Positions 51,287 to 61,520 are shown, numbered from the stretch's first letter. The stretch: 64,000 bases of DNA from JAUIET01 sp039111475 (GCA_039111475.1 JBCCIP010000001.1:214857-278856), one strand, 5' to 3'. A program made the numbers and translations. Notes: generated from the letters alone by a model not told the origin.

Positions 51287-53053
51287 TTAGTCACTTGGCG
51301 CGATGGTTCCTTCGCGTCTAGGGTCAACGCCGCCCAACAGGGAGCCATCTGAACTCTTATAAACAACGCTTAGCCCTGAATTCTCTCCGCGAGTGCCATC
51401 GACCGCAAACCCTGCGCGAACTAAAGCGTCAACTAGGTTCTCGGATCCAGTGCCGGCCTCAACGCGCACAATTTCACCGCGCGCAACGACATTAGGAAGC
51501 GATACCGCTTCTTGAGGCGTTAATCCCCATTCGAGCACACCTATCAAGGATTTCGAAGTGTATGCGATGATATTACTCCCGCCAGGAGAACCCGTCGCCA
51601 TTAGAAAATTTTCTTTGTTGTCTAAAACGATCGTAGGTGACATTGAGGAGCGCGGTCGTTTTACTGGATGGGCCGCATTTGCAATCGGCTTGCCATTTTC
51701 ATCTTCGAAAGCCAATGAAAAATCGGTCAGCTGATTATTCAAAAACATGCCGCCAGCCATTCTTCCAGATCCAAAAATGCTCTCGACAGAAGCGGTCATC
51801 GAGACTACATTCCCGCTCTTATCCACCACGACAAAATGGCTGGTTCCAGCAATATCATTTGTTCGATCAAGGCCAATTGGCGAATCTTGACTTTCGGCCT
51901 CATAGGTCCATGGATCCCCGAAACTGGTCGGCGCTGGAGAATCGGTACCCAGCAGCGCCGCGCGTTCCGAAATATATGATTGATTCATCAGACCAGTAAT
52001 CGGAACACTCACAAATTCTGGGTCGGCGACGAATTGGTCCCGGTCCGCATAAGCTAGCCGTTGCGCATTCACAAAATGCTGCCAATTCGATGTACTTTCC
52101 GGGCCCCCGTTTTCGGGAAACTGGCTCACATTTAGCATTGACATGATCGCGCTGACAGCAATCCATGATGAAGGCGGAGGGGGGCCGCAAACCTGCAGAT
52201 CGCGATATGGAGAGCATAGAGCCTCCAATTTTTGCGGTTCGTAAGCCGCAAGATCGGTGAGTTTCATTCCACCCGGTCGCGGGCTCTTTGCGACCTCCTC
52301 GACGATGTCCTTAGCGATTTGCCCCGTGTAAAATTGCGATGGATCAGCGGCTATCATTCGAAGCGCTGAGGCATACTCAGAGTTTGTTAGCAGATGCCCA
52401 GCGGGCAGAGGCTTCCCGCCAATATGGAAGTAATCATAAGCATCCGTCGGACCCTCGTCCAGTGAGGACGGTAGAAACGGTCCAAAGCGTTTTATCATAT
52501 CATGGAGCCTTGGAGATACCTCAAAACCATTGCTTGCGAGCTTCTCAGCGTAGCCGAATAATGTGCCCCAAGGACGCGAGCCGTGATCTTTGTGTGCTAG
52601 TTCTAGCATGGCGACCACGCTGGGAACACCGACAGCCAGACCGCTATGTTTAGCCTCAAGGTATTGGAAAGGCTCGCCTGCGTCAGTCAGAAACATATCT
52701 CTCGTGGCACTCGCTGGTGCACGCTCACGTCCATCATAGACGGCGAGTTTTTTGCCGGATCCATCATAGTGCATCATAAATGCGCCGCCCGCCAAACCGG
52801 AACTCTGTGGTTCGACCAAGCTTAAGACCGATTGGATCGCGACCGCTGCATCGACAGCCGAGCCGCCGGCTTCAATGGTCTCAAGCCCCGCTTGCGTTGC
52901 ATGAGGATTCGCTGTCACCACAATATAGTCGCTCGACAGCGCAGATTGCTCTGCGGAATAAGGTTGTAGGCTTCGCACGCTTGAGTATTGACATGCCGCT
53001 GTAAAAGTCAGCAATGTTAGGTAGATTGTCCGGTGCAAACGATGAGGTCTCAT
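51287..53053 (-). CDS. ggt: Gamma-glutamyltransferase (lipoprotein)
   Basis: This 588-residue enzyme has the full GGT fold. The autocatalytic nucleophile Thr404 is in DIAGTSHFVVVDKSGN. ATGSPGG and GLAGGAFMMHYDG are the family motifs that bind the gamma-glutamyl group. A lipobox-like TAAC near residue 21 suggests an envelope or periplasmic location. GGT transfers or hydrolyses gamma-glutamyl amides such as glutathione. The gene starts immediately after the stop of an FAD/NAD(P) protein gene, so the two are co-expressed. With M20, RidA and PuuC-like genes nearby, it may cleave a gamma-glutamyl amide. Confidence 0.92.
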   Translation of the reverse strand: MRPHRLHRTIYLTLLTFTAACQYSSVRSLQPYSAEQSALSSDYIVVTANPHATQAGLETIEAGGSAVDAAVAIQSVLSLVEPQSSGLAGGAFMMHYDGSGKKLAVYDGRERAPASATRDMFLTDAGEPFQYLEAKHSGLAVGVPSVVAMLELAHKDHGSRPWGTLFGYAEKLASNGFEVSPRLHDMIKRFGPFLPSSLDEGPTDAYDYFHIGGKPLPAGHLLTNSEYASALRMIAADPSQFYTGQIAKDIVEEVAKSPRPGGMKLTDLAAYEPQKLEALCSPYRDLQVCGPPPPSSWIAVSAIMSMLNVSQFPENGGPESTSNWQHFVNAQRLAYADRDQFVADPEFVSVPITGLMNQSYISERAALLGTDSPAPTSFGDPWTYEAESQDSPIGLDRTNDIAGTSHFVVVDKSGNVVSMTASVESIFGSGRMAGGMFLNNQLTDFSLAFEDENGKPIANAAHPVKRPRSSMSPTIVLDNKENFLMATGSPGGSNIIAYTSKSLIGVLEWGLTPQEAVSLPNVVARGEIVRVEAGTGSENLVDALVRAGFAVDGTRGENSGLSVVYKSSDGSLLGGVDPRREGTIAPSD

Positions 53054-54637
53054 TTATGACTCCAATTCTGAACCAATTTGATCAAGGATTTGAGAAACAA
53101 TTGTGGCCATCGTGGAGGCCGAACTTGTGAAAAAGCCTGGCCCCCATAACAGCATATTTGCAAAATAAATGGCCTTTGTTCCAGGGGGACGATACGTATT
53201 GAGATCAATATCTGCGCCGGGCATTTGCCGGTCGCCCAGTATATAAGGGCGCAAAGTGCCTTGATGAACTAAGTCTTGAATCCAGGCCGGTTGCCTATGG
53301 CTAAACAAGTGTCGGTCGACAGTGCCTGTGGCATTAATCATTGTGCTAGCGCTCACCGATCCGTACTGGTGTTCGGTTTCAAACAGAGATCCGTCGGCGG
53401 TAAGACCGGGGTAACCAACGCCCGTAATAACTTCCAATACTCCGGCACGATGCAACGCAAGCAGGCGTTCCCCGGTACTAATTGGGCAAGGTGCGGCGAA
53501 GCTCAAAGTCGCGGATTCATACATGCGGCGATAGGCCTGTTCGCTTTCTGGCGTCAAAGCTCGACGAGCAAACAAGTCCCAGATTCGAATTCGTTCTTGC
53601 GAGAAGAAATCGACAATGCGGTTTTGGCTTTCCTTTGATCTTGCGAGGATCAAATCCTGAGAAAGTAGCTCTCCTGCTTTTTCGTTGACACTAGCAGTGT
53701 CCTTACAATGCCGATATGGAGTGGCAACATCGTTAAGGTCCAAAGAATCGATGGCCGCACCCGTATCGGACCAGATCGCCTGGCCAATTACTTCCAGACT
53801 GATTTTACTCCCGGCTACTGTGAATCGCGCGGCGACATCATCGAACTCATTTGTGGAAACCTCTGCAGGGCGCAAGCTCTGAAACTTTTTCAAGCGACCA
53901 CTGCGGGATGCCAAGATAACATTGCGGGAATTCGATCCGCGTTGATAAACGAGCTCACCATTGGCAGCCCGAATGAACGAGCAACCCGTTTCAGGCGCAA
54001 AGAGTCGATTAATAACATCGTATGCGCTAAGGGAAGTGCCGAGGACGAGAATGGTCTCGTCAGATCCAATCGCATCTATTTCTTCGTTAAGGATATGGGA
54101 GTTTACGTACCGCGCGGAGCCACAGGTACTTGTAGGTTTCAAGTATTCGATTTCCGGGCATCGTCCAGTTGCCATGATAACCCGATCAGCGCTTGTATCA
54201 GTGTTGCACCATCTAAGCTCAACCACACCGTCTCTTTCGTGAATGCCAGTGATCTCGTGCGTAACGAACTCAACTTTAATTCCGCGTTGTCGTGCCTTTC
54301 GAGCCGCGGCGTCTACAGACTCGCGTAAGAAGAGACCATACAACTTACGCGGTACGTTACCCTTAGGTGAAAGATTTATGTTGGGCAATTGCTTTGCTTC
54401 TAGCCAGTTCAAAAAAGCACATTTTTTGTCGGGATCTAAATAGAGCGAATCAGTAGTATTGTTCAGCAGGTAGTGTTCGTTCTCTTCTGGGTTGTATGCA
54501 TAGCCCGGTCCGAAATCACCGCTAAGCTCGAAGACAGTGATGCGATGGCACAGTTCTCGCTCCACAATCTGATGCAGCGCACTCGTACCGGTAAACCCAC
54601 ATCCCACGATAGCGATATGCTCAATGCGAAGCGTCAA
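53054..54637 (-). CDS. FAD/NAD(P)-binding protein (PF13454-like)
   Basis: This 527-residue protein opens with IEHIAIVGCGFTGTSALHQIVERELCHRITVFEL, the FAD loop of the FAD/NAD(P)-binding PF13454-like group. Other features are the GPGYAYNP segment, RVIMATGRCPE, and ILVLGTSLSAYDVINRL as a second dinucleotide loop near residue 195. The C-terminal WGPGFFTSSASTMATIVSQIL is distinctive. Members are poorly characterised flavoproteins related to N-hydroxylases. Its ATG overlaps the stop of the Lrp gene (ATGA), and its own stop abuts the GGT start. A role in oxidising an amine is possible. Confidence 0.83.
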   Translation of the reverse strand: MTLRIEHIAIVGCGFTGTSALHQIVERELCHRITVFELSGDFGPGYAYNPEENEHYLLNNTTDSLYLDPDKKCAFLNWLEAKQLPNINLSPKGNVPRKLYGLFLRESVDAAARKARQRGIKVEFVTHEITGIHERDGVVELRWCNTDTSADRVIMATGRCPEIEYLKPTSTCGSARYVNSHILNEEIDAIGSDETILVLGTSLSAYDVINRLFAPETGCSFIRAANGELVYQRGSNSRNVILASRSGRLKKFQSLRPAEVSTNEFDDVAARFTVAGSKISLEVIGQAIWSDTGAAIDSLDLNDVATPYRHCKDTASVNEKAGELLSQDLILARSKESQNRIVDFFSQERIRIWDLFARRALTPESEQAYRRMYESATLSFAAPCPISTGERLLALHRAGVLEVITGVGYPGLTADGSLFETEHQYGSVSASTMINATGTVDRHLFSHRQPAWIQDLVHQGTLRPYILGDRQMPGADIDLNTYRPPGTKAIYFANMLLWGPGFFTSSASTMATIVSQILDQIGSELES

Positions 54638-55104
54638 GGCCCCGTCTCACTGACGCTCTGCGTCAAATCAATCTCTGTTGTCTCCTTGGACGTATCAAGC
54701 ACCAGCAAGGTTTCTGTCTTCACCACCGCGGGAAGTGGCTTTACGCAAGACTGCAAGAAATCTTGAAGAGCCACTGCATTTCGAACGCGAACTTTCATCA
54801 GGTAAGAGTGTGGCCCGCTGATATGATGGATTTCCTGGATTTCAGGTCTCGTTCCTAAGGCGCTAAGCGCCTCCATTTCGCCTTCATAAGTCATGTCGAC
54901 GAGGACGAAGACCAATAGGTCGATGCCAAATGACGCTGGGTCTAACACACCACGCCAATGGTCAAGCGCACCGCTCGTTTGCAGCTTCCGCACGCGCTCA
55001 TTAGCGGAGGATACAGAGATACCAACACGCTCGGCAATCGCTGTGCTAGAAGCCTTTCCGTCCGACTGGATGATTCCAGCAATTTTTCGGTTAATCTTAT
55101 CCAC
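54634..55104 (-). CDS. Lrp/AsnC family transcriptional regulator
   Basis: This 156-residue Lrp-type regulator has an HTH at residues about 18-42: ASSTAIAERVGISVSSANERVRKLQ. The RAM ligand domain includes VLVDMTYEG, EIHHISGPHSYLMKVRV and DFLQSCVKPLPAV. Lrp proteins sense amino acids or related small molecules. It leads the minus-strand operon of regulator, FAD protein and GGT, with a 4-base overlap to the next gene. That implies control of this operon by an amino-acid-like ligand. Confidence 0.92.
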   Translation of the reverse strand: MDKINRKIAGIIQSDGKASSTAIAERVGISVSSANERVRKLQTSGALDHWRGVLDPASFGIDLLVFVLVDMTYEGEMEALSALGTRPEIQEIHHISGPHSYLMKVRVRNAVALQDFLQSCVKPLPAVVKTETLLVLDTSKETTEIDLTQSVSETGP

Positions 55105-55254
55105 AATAGCAATTATGCTGGATATTCTATTATAAATAAAGATTATTAATGTATTTTTGATTCTTTTGGAAGATATATTACGTTCCCGTCTAATCTATGT
55201 AGTCTACGCTTGGCCCAGTGACCGGGTAGCTGAATACTTGGCCATAATTTCGGT

Positions 55255-56321
55255 TTAGACCGCCTGCTCGATAATGATTCTCTTGTTCATATCCAAATCA
55301 AATGCACCATACGGGTTGATATGGCTATAAATAAGGGGGCGTAAGAGCCCGGTAGTCTTCGTCGCGCATCTTTGCTGCCCATTTTGGATCGGTGAAGACC
55401 TGATGGATCATCAGTGCATTGACGTAAACCAGGCAGATTTGCAGAAGATGTAATGCCCATACCGAGAGTTCTTATTCTTCAATGTTGTTGGCCGCCAATT
55501 CCGCACCTTTACAAAAGAATATGAACGAACTGGCGCTGTTCCAGTTCTCGACTACATTCAGTCCGTTGTGAATCTCACGCCATAGGTCTTGCAAACCAAT
55601 GTATCAGCATAGAAAGATTGTTGTAACCGCCTTCCCGAGCTCAGGCAGTGCTTGATAGTTAGGGTGTTGGGCATCGCTGCGGGTGAAACGTCGCAGTATG
55701 GATTCGTCATCGGCCGTTCCTTGTTTTAATGCCGTTGCGAACTTGACCATTTCATCGTATTTCTGATTGATGAGTTACCACCGAGTGGGGCGCGCGCGAA
55801 CAGGTTTCAAATTCTCATAGTGGCCGCGTTCACCACCCACTCGATACAGTCTCTGTCGACCGATTGCCTTTAGTTGTGGTCGCAAATCAAATCCCAGTAG
55901 GTAGCTAAATACAATCCCCACCTCACTCTGACCGTGGCTATCTACGTACTGGCGTTCAATACTCATGTCAGCGCAGTGTCGAAGCACACCCTAAATCATT
56001 GAAGCAACTTCAGATGACGAAACTCGATTTAGCTTAGAATGGATGTACGTGGACTGCTTTTCCACATGCCAATAAATAATTACCCATCGCCCACCGTATA
56101 GATGGTGCCATTCACTCATCAGGTTTTGGCCCCATGCACCAAACTGTTTCGAGTCCAACACACTGGCTGTGGCGCCTTCTCCCCAGATATTGAACTGACG
56201 AGTCGTCAAGGTTGCTTTCATGACGGCTCCCACGGCGCTCTGGAAGGCCGCCTTGTTAATGTGATGACGTCGGGTATGAAGTAGCGGTACTAGGGCACGC
56301 AAGCGGTCCAAAATTTCCAAT
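55255..56321 (-). mobile_element. Decayed Tn3-family transposase (C-terminal half)
   Basis: The minus strand encodes a long Tn3-family TnpA tail broken by several stops. It contains LLHTRRHHINKAAFQSAV, IWGEGATASVLDSKQFGAWGQNLMSEWH, YIHSKLNRVSSSEVASMI, then a stop. After it come GVLRHCADMSIERQYVDSHGQSEVG, FSYLLGFDLRPQLKAIGRQRLYR and a stop after PTRW, followed in frame by INQKYDEMVKFATAL. The end is INPYGAFDLDMNKRIIIEQAV and a stop at 55255. The DSHGQSE motif is diagnostic. It abuts the 3' end of the patatin gene. It is non-functional and lacks the N-terminal half. Confidence 0.8.
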
Positions 56322-57734
56322 CTACTGGCTAGTCTCGAATTGTGCCAGAATGGCATCGAGTGTATGACTGATGCGAGTTTGCAGGCGAATCATTTCCAGC
56401 TTTGGCCAGGTGCTACGCTCGCCCGAATCGATTAGGCGCTGCATCTGCCTTTCACCGGGGAAAGTGAACAGCCTCAAGGGGTTGTGAAATGTGTAGTCGG
56501 GCAGGATGTTGATGTCCCCCACATAATCCTGATTGATGACGGACCGCAACACACTGGTAACCTGAGTTATCGGCCCAGCTCGATTGTCTACCCGTTCTGC
56601 GATAATAGTCAGTGCGTTAAACCACTCCCTTGCGGAGCGACGACCGGCTGCGGCTAATATATTCAGGGCATTCTGCTTGCGGTGCCCGTCAGTTACGAAC
56701 GGAATGACATGCGGGTTGGTCTGGCTGACCACATAGTGATTAACGCCATAAAGGCGCGCCAGCCGTTTGGCGGGCAAATCGTCGCTGACCGCGCCATCTA
56801 CCCATTTACGCGAGGGCAGGAAATCTTTCCGGTGACCGTGGCTATCGAGGGCCTGAAGGGTAACCGGTGGGAAAATCCCGGGGACCGCGGCGGAGGCCAA
56901 TACCCCGCTGCGGATAAGCACGCTGGGCGAGGTAGTCGCATTCAGCAGACGTGAGGTCTGGTGCGTCTCAGCAGGCGCAATAGAGACATTCATTGCTCGC
57001 CCGGTTTTCTCGAAAGCCTGCTGGAATGTTAAATCCGGAATAAGCTGCTCAATTGAAGCCTCCAACTCAGAAATGGGCGCCACCGTGAAGGCCTTACCTT
57101 CCCTGGGCATACAGGCCATTAAATACTCCGGGCGCAACAAACCGGCTAGCTCTTCGTCACTGTGAGTTGAGACAATACTGCCTACGATCGCGCCGCCACT
57201 GGCGCCGGAGAGAATCTTCGGTATCAATTTCGCAGCCGCCAGTGCACGAATAACTCCCACATGGAAAAACAACAGCGAGCCGGAACCGCTCATCATCAGT
57301 GCCGACCTCCCGAAGCAATGACTGGCACGACGAAAAAAGTCCCGCTTCTCTTCGTCGCTTATATCACCGCTGGTGTCATTGGCGAGCAGTTCAAGGGTAT
57401 CGACTATCTCCTCAATGTAATTTTCGATCAGATGCTTAGTGCCTGACAGCGCGTGTCCGTAAAGCCCAGCCCGACCCATACTGCCCATATTGCCGTGGAT
57501 GCCCTCATTGAGAGTGTAGTGCAAGCCCCTAATATCGTTCTTGGCTCGCAGGCTCTGCAGTCGGTCTAGTCGAATCCGGATAGACGCATAATCGTACTGT
57601 TTGGTCGCGTCTTTTTTTCGCCAACGATCAAGGCCGTTGTACCTATCGTAGTTAAGGGCTGCCGTCTTCCACTCCTCATGGCTGTCAGCTAGTCTCAAAG
57701 AACGTTTTAGTCTGTAATTACCGTTGATCAACAT
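56322..57734 (-). CDS. Patatin-like phospholipase / triacylglycerol-lipase type with DUF3336
   Basis: This 470-residue protein has an N-terminal DUF3336-like region (about 1-140, with WRKKDATKQYDYASIRIRLDRL). A patatin domain follows with the nucleophile elbow LSGASGGAIVG near residue 185 and catalytic Asp in WVDGAVSDDLP near 320. The glycine-rich oxyanion segment is SGSGSLLFFHVGV, altered from the usual SGGG. Relatives are lipases that hydrolyse triacylglycerol or phospholipid. The Tn3 remnant begins right after its stop, yet the C-terminus looks complete. Confidence 0.87.
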   Translation of the reverse strand: MLINGNYRLKRSLRLADSHEEWKTAALNYDRYNGLDRWRKKDATKQYDYASIRIRLDRLQSLRAKNDIRGLHYTLNEGIHGNMGSMGRAGLYGHALSGTKHLIENYIEEIVDTLELLANDTSGDISDEEKRDFFRRASHCFGRSALMMSGSGSLLFFHVGVIRALAAAKLIPKILSGASGGAIVGSIVSTHSDEELAGLLRPEYLMACMPREGKAFTVAPISELEASIEQLIPDLTFQQAFEKTGRAMNVSIAPAETHQTSRLLNATTSPSVLIRSGVLASAAVPGIFPPVTLQALDSHGHRKDFLPSRKWVDGAVSDDLPAKRLARLYGVNHYVVSQTNPHVIPFVTDGHRKQNALNILAAAGRRSAREWFNALTIIAERVDNRAGPITQVTSVLRSVINQDYVGDINILPDYTFHNPLRLFTFPGERQMQRLIDSGERSTWPKLEMIRLQTRISHTLDAILAQFETSQ

Positions 57735-57888
57735 GCTGTTACCTTCCTTAAACTAGGCTGCTTCCAAGCTGCCCCAAGTCTTCCAGTACGGTCACTGTCA
57801 TTGAGAATCTGGAGCTGTGCCCAACTCCATCGGCGCCCCCAGTGAAAAATCATCGAAGCACTCTCATGGTGTTTTTTTGGAATGCTTA

Positions 57889-58500
57889 TTAGGCAGCTAC
57901 TGCCCGTTGAAAGGCTGGGCGCTCGCGCATTCTATTCAGATAGTCACGTACGTGCGGTTTGTAACGATCACCAATTTCCAATGACTCCCCCAAATGCAGT
58001 GCATACGTGATATCGATATCAGCAATAGTAAACCGATTGTCAACTAAATATTCACGGCCATCCAACAGGTATTCATTGAGCCTACGTAACCGCGCATGAT
58101 ACCACTTTATATAATCGTTAGCTGCCTCATCGAGTCCCTTGTCTGGTTCCAATAAAGTGTAGCGAATAAACACGGTCTGCGGAAAAGTCAAAGTCGCATC
58201 ACTGTGAAATAGCCAGTTTAGATAATCGCCATACTCCGGATGCTGGGGTCTCAATCCAAACTCCCATTTTTTATAGCGTTCTACTAGATACAGCGGGATG
58301 CCTGAGGACTCACTCATGTGAGTGTCACCGTCGATAAAATAGGGAACTGTCCCTAGATCGTTAACATCGAGAAAACTAGGTTCAAATATGCGAGGAGGAA
58401 ACCGAAGCGATTTTAGTTCATAAGGAATCTGTAGTTCTTCAAGCGCCCAAAGAGGCCTGACCGAACGCGAATTGGAGCTGTGCCATAGTTGAATCGTCAT
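57889..58500 (-). CDS. Glutathione S-transferase family protein
   Basis: This 203-residue GST has the N-terminal thioredoxin-like domain with SSNSRSVRPLWALEELQIPYEL and GTVPYFIDGDTHMSESSGIPLYL (the cis-Pro and glutathione-gamma-glutamyl site). A helical C-domain follows with DNRFTIADIDITYALH. The ATG at 58500 is preferred to a TTG two codons before. GSTs conjugate or isomerise electrophiles. It follows the acyl-CoA synthetase in the minus-strand operon. Confidence 0.88.
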   Translation of the reverse strand: MTIQLWHSSNSRSVRPLWALEELQIPYELKSLRFPPRIFEPSFLDVNDLGTVPYFIDGDTHMSESSGIPLYLVERYKKWEFGLRPQHPEYGDYLNWLFHSDATLTFPQTVFIRYTLLEPDKGLDEAANDYIKWYHARLRRLNEYLLDGREYLVDNRFTIADIDITYALHLGESLEIGDRYKPHVRDYLNRMRERPAFQRAVAA

Positions 58501-58646
58501 TTTCAATAAAACCTATATTAACCTGCTGATAAGAATTCGCTCGATGTCGTCTGTGGTATCGCCGACAGCAAATACACAGTTCTTCATAAGCACGCTTAAC
58601 CCTCTCGCCTGTACTATCACCAGCACCACCGAACGCCCGGTTCGAG

Positions 58647-60389
58647 TCATCGCGCGTCGGGGGTGCGCGCTGAACCTACACAATTGTTCGCTGCATTCGC
58701 TTCCTCCCAAACTACGGGTTGTTTTAGTTCGCTCCAAATCGATAATTTCGGTTCAAAATGATTTTCAATGCTTCGTCGTTTTATTTTGAGCGTCGGCGTA
58801 AGCATATCGTTGTCGGTGTTCCAGGCTTCACCGGCGATGACCATGAAGCTGATTTTCTCGTGGGCCTCTAAGGTCTGATTCCATGCCACTAACGCTGCCG
58901 ACAGGTCCGCTTCAAGGCTTGCCGTCGTGGCGGCATCCAGTGGGACTTTATCGCGAAGACTTTGCGCCAGCGTCACAAACGCCACAGGTTGCGGCAGCGA
59001 TGAACCTCCAACGCATACCGCTTCAACCGCCGGATGCGCTCCTATTTTTTGCTCTATGGGTACAGGTGCAACATACTTCCCCTTTGATGTTTTAAAGAGG
59101 TCTTTGATTCTGCCGGTTATCCTTAGTCGTCCATCAGGGTCAAGTTCACCCAAATCACCGGTGCGCAGGTAACCTTCTGAAGTTATGTCCTCGTGAGTCT
59201 TGGCTGCATCTTTATAGTAGCCAATCATATTGGCTGGACTCTTAACCAACACCTCGCCTTCGTCAGAGATTTTACAATCGACGCTAGGCTGAGGATGACC
59301 TACGTAACCTTCCTTATAGTCGCCCACACGATTGCAGTGCGAGTAACCAAAATTCTCAGTCATCGCATAAGCCTCGAGCAGTTCAACTCCCATAGATCTG
59401 TACCATTTAACTATTTCTACCGGCACTGCTGCGGAGCCGGTGACAGCATATCTAACGTACTGCAATCCCAGTGTCTTGGTGACTTTTTTGCGGAGTGACC
59501 TATTCAACAATGGAATTCTCAGCAGTGCCGACTGAAGCCTGAGAGGTATCTTTTCATTAACCCCTTGGTAGAACTTAATCCATAATCGTGGCACGGAAAG
59601 AAAGAAAGTCGGCTTTGCGCGCTGCAGGTCCTCGACAAAGCTGTCGAGGCTATGTGTGAAGAATATGTGGCCGCCTGTATAAATGCCAGCGGACTCCACG
59701 GTCGCTCGCTCGGCTGCATGTGCTAAGGGTAGATAAGAAATAAATCGGTCACCGTACCCCAAGCCGAATTCCTCTTCAGTAGAACGCGCCACGTGCATCA
59801 TCGTCTCAAAAGTATGCATCACTCCCTTCGGTAAGCCCGTGCTGCCCGACGTATACATAATCGTTGCAATGGCGCTTGGAGCTGGAAGCTTAAGGGCTTG
59901 ATTTGGCGATTTATCAGCGACTATCGCATCCCAAGTCCTTGCATTATCAATATCAGGCGACAATGGTAGCCGCACTGTATTGATAGCGTTTGGAATGACA
60001 TTTTTGACCGACTTCCAACTATCAGAAATACCGTCAAGTTTGCCAACAATAAGTGCTTTGATATCGCCGTGAGAGAATATGTGCTTAGCGCTCTCTGAGC
60101 CAATACTCGGGTATATTGGAATCGATACAAACCCGGCCATCCATATGGCGAGATCAGCCATAATCCAATGCGCACTGTTTTTTCCAAAGATCCCAATGTG
60201 GCTGCCTGGTGGAAGTCCAGTACTCTTTAAGTAAATCGCCACCGACTTAACTTGTGATAAGACTTCTTGCCACGTGTACTCCACAACCTCGTTTTCACTG
60301 ATAGGCTGCGTAAGAAATACACTGTCAGGTCTTTGTTCCGACCAGTAATGCAAGCAATGTATGTGGGTTTCTCGGGATGCAAAATTCAT
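58647..60389 (-). CDS. AMP-dependent acyl-CoA synthetase (long-chain type)
   Basis: This 580-residue adenylate-forming ligase has the P-loop YTSGSTGLPKGVMH near residue 175. SYLPLAHAAER, the AYAMTENFGYSHCN motif, YLRTGDLG and GRIKDLFKTSKGKYVAP follow in the family order. These are long-chain FadD15-like features. It would activate a fatty or terpenoid acid to its CoA ester. The ATG at 60389 has an AGGAG site somewhat upstream. It sits in an operon with two crotonases and AtuA, which would then process the CoA ester. Confidence 0.92.
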   Translation of the reverse strand: MNFASRETHIHCLHYWSEQRPDSVFLTQPISENEVVEYTWQEVLSQVKSVAIYLKSTGLPPGSHIGIFGKNSAHWIMADLAIWMAGFVSIPIYPSIGSESAKHIFSHGDIKALIVGKLDGISDSWKSVKNVIPNAINTVRLPLSPDIDNARTWDAIVADKSPNQALKLPAPSAIATIMYTSGSTGLPKGVMHTFETMMHVARSTEEEFGLGYGDRFISYLPLAHAAERATVESAGIYTGGHIFFTHSLDSFVEDLQRAKPTFFLSVPRLWIKFYQGVNEKIPLRLQSALLRIPLLNRSLRKKVTKTLGLQYVRYAVTGSAAVPVEIVKWYRSMGVELLEAYAMTENFGYSHCNRVGDYKEGYVGHPQPSVDCKISDEGEVLVKSPANMIGYYKDAAKTHEDITSEGYLRTGDLGELDPDGRLRITGRIKDLFKTSKGKYVAPVPIEQKIGAHPAVEAVCVGGSSLPQPVAFVTLAQSLRDKVPLDAATTASLEADLSAALVAWNQTLEAHEKISFMVIAGEAWNTDNDMLTPTLKIKRRSIENHFEPKLSIWSELKQPVVWEEANAANNCVGSARTPDAR

Positions 60390-60616
60390 ATTTTAATTAT
60401 CTCCTATCTGTGAATATCGATATCCAAGCTAGGCTCTCGAAGCAGCCGCGCAATATATCGATAAAGACGCGACCAAAGAATAGCCACTGTCCATCGCAAG
60501 GCCTTGGTCAGTCTGCCAACTTCTCACTAAGATCGAGCTAACTATTCCAAATTGGACTAGTTCGGGTTTGAACCGAAAGGTGGTGCAATACTCAGGGACC
60601 GGCCGCCGCCGAAATA

Positions 60617-61423
60617 CTAGTCCCACGCTGGTGCTCGCTTTTCAAGAAAAGCTGTAATCCCCTCTCTCGCATCCTCGCTCTCCAGGCATAAATCTAACTG
60701 CGATCTTAGGTAGGGTAGTGCTTCATCAAAAGTCATAGCGTCTTGCTCTATATAGGAAGCCAACCCCATACGCATCGTACCTGGCGCTAAGCTCGCGAGT
60801 TCGCTAGCGAGCTCTTGTACTCGACTAGCGAGGGCATCGGCGGCCACTGCCTCATTAATCAAACCGTACCGCTCGGCAAACTCGGTAGTAATCGATTTAC
60901 CACGCATCACAAAATCAAGCGCGGCACGTTGCGGCATGACCCTGAACAACCCGCCCATCACCATAAAGGGCCAAAGACCGCGTTTAATTTCTGGCGCTGA
61001 GAACTTCACGCCTTCTGCCGCTATCGCGTGAGTCACGTTGCAGAGCAGCAACAACGCCCCTGCATAGACGCCACCTTGAATCTGGGCAATGCTAGGTTTA
61101 TTCAAATGTCTAAGTCTTAAAGGTATGTCGTCGTTGCCACCTCTGACAGGCACCGTCGATTTCGTTTCGACGTCATTACCACCCATCACCGACAAATCGC
61201 CACCAGCACAAAAGGTATCTCCATTCGCGGCAATCACCAACACGCGAACGGAGCGTTCTTGTTTGGCATAGTCCAGCGCATAGATTATCTCCGCCATCAT
61301 CGTCGGATTTATCGCATTTTTCCGTTCTGGGCGATTTAACGTTATCGTGAGGACGTAGTCTTTTTCGTTAAGTTCGATCGTCTCAAATACGAGGCCTTCA
61401 AGTGATAGAGTTTCAGTACTCAT
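60617..61423 (-). CDS. Enoyl-CoA hydratase/isomerase family protein (crotonase)
   Basis: This 268-residue crotonase has AANGDTFCAGGDLSVMGG and the QIQGGVYAGALLLLCNVTHAIAA oxyanion-hole regions. APEIKRGLWPFMVMG places Glu at a family catalytic site. An AAGG site lies before the ATG at 61423. It is between the acyl-CoA synthetase and another crotonase on the same strand. Hydratase, isomerase or a lyase role cannot be separated. Confidence 0.88.
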   Translation of the reverse strand: MSTETLSLEGLVFETIELNEKDYVLTITLNRPERKNAINPTMMAEIIYALDYAKQERSVRVLVIAANGDTFCAGGDLSVMGGNDVETKSTVPVRGGNDDIPLRLRHLNKPSIAQIQGGVYAGALLLLCNVTHAIAAEGVKFSAPEIKRGLWPFMVMGGLFRVMPQRAALDFVMRGKSITTEFAERYGLINEAVAADALASRVQELASELASLAPGTMRMGLASYIEQDAMTFDEALPYLRSQLDLCLESEDAREGITAFLEKRAPAWD

Positions 61424-61520
61424 AGACTTACCTTTTAGTACGATAGTTTGATAGTTCTAATTGATCGACATCACGTTGCGCCGGAGCGCACACTTTTTTC
61501 CTTGAGCACGGCATGACTAG

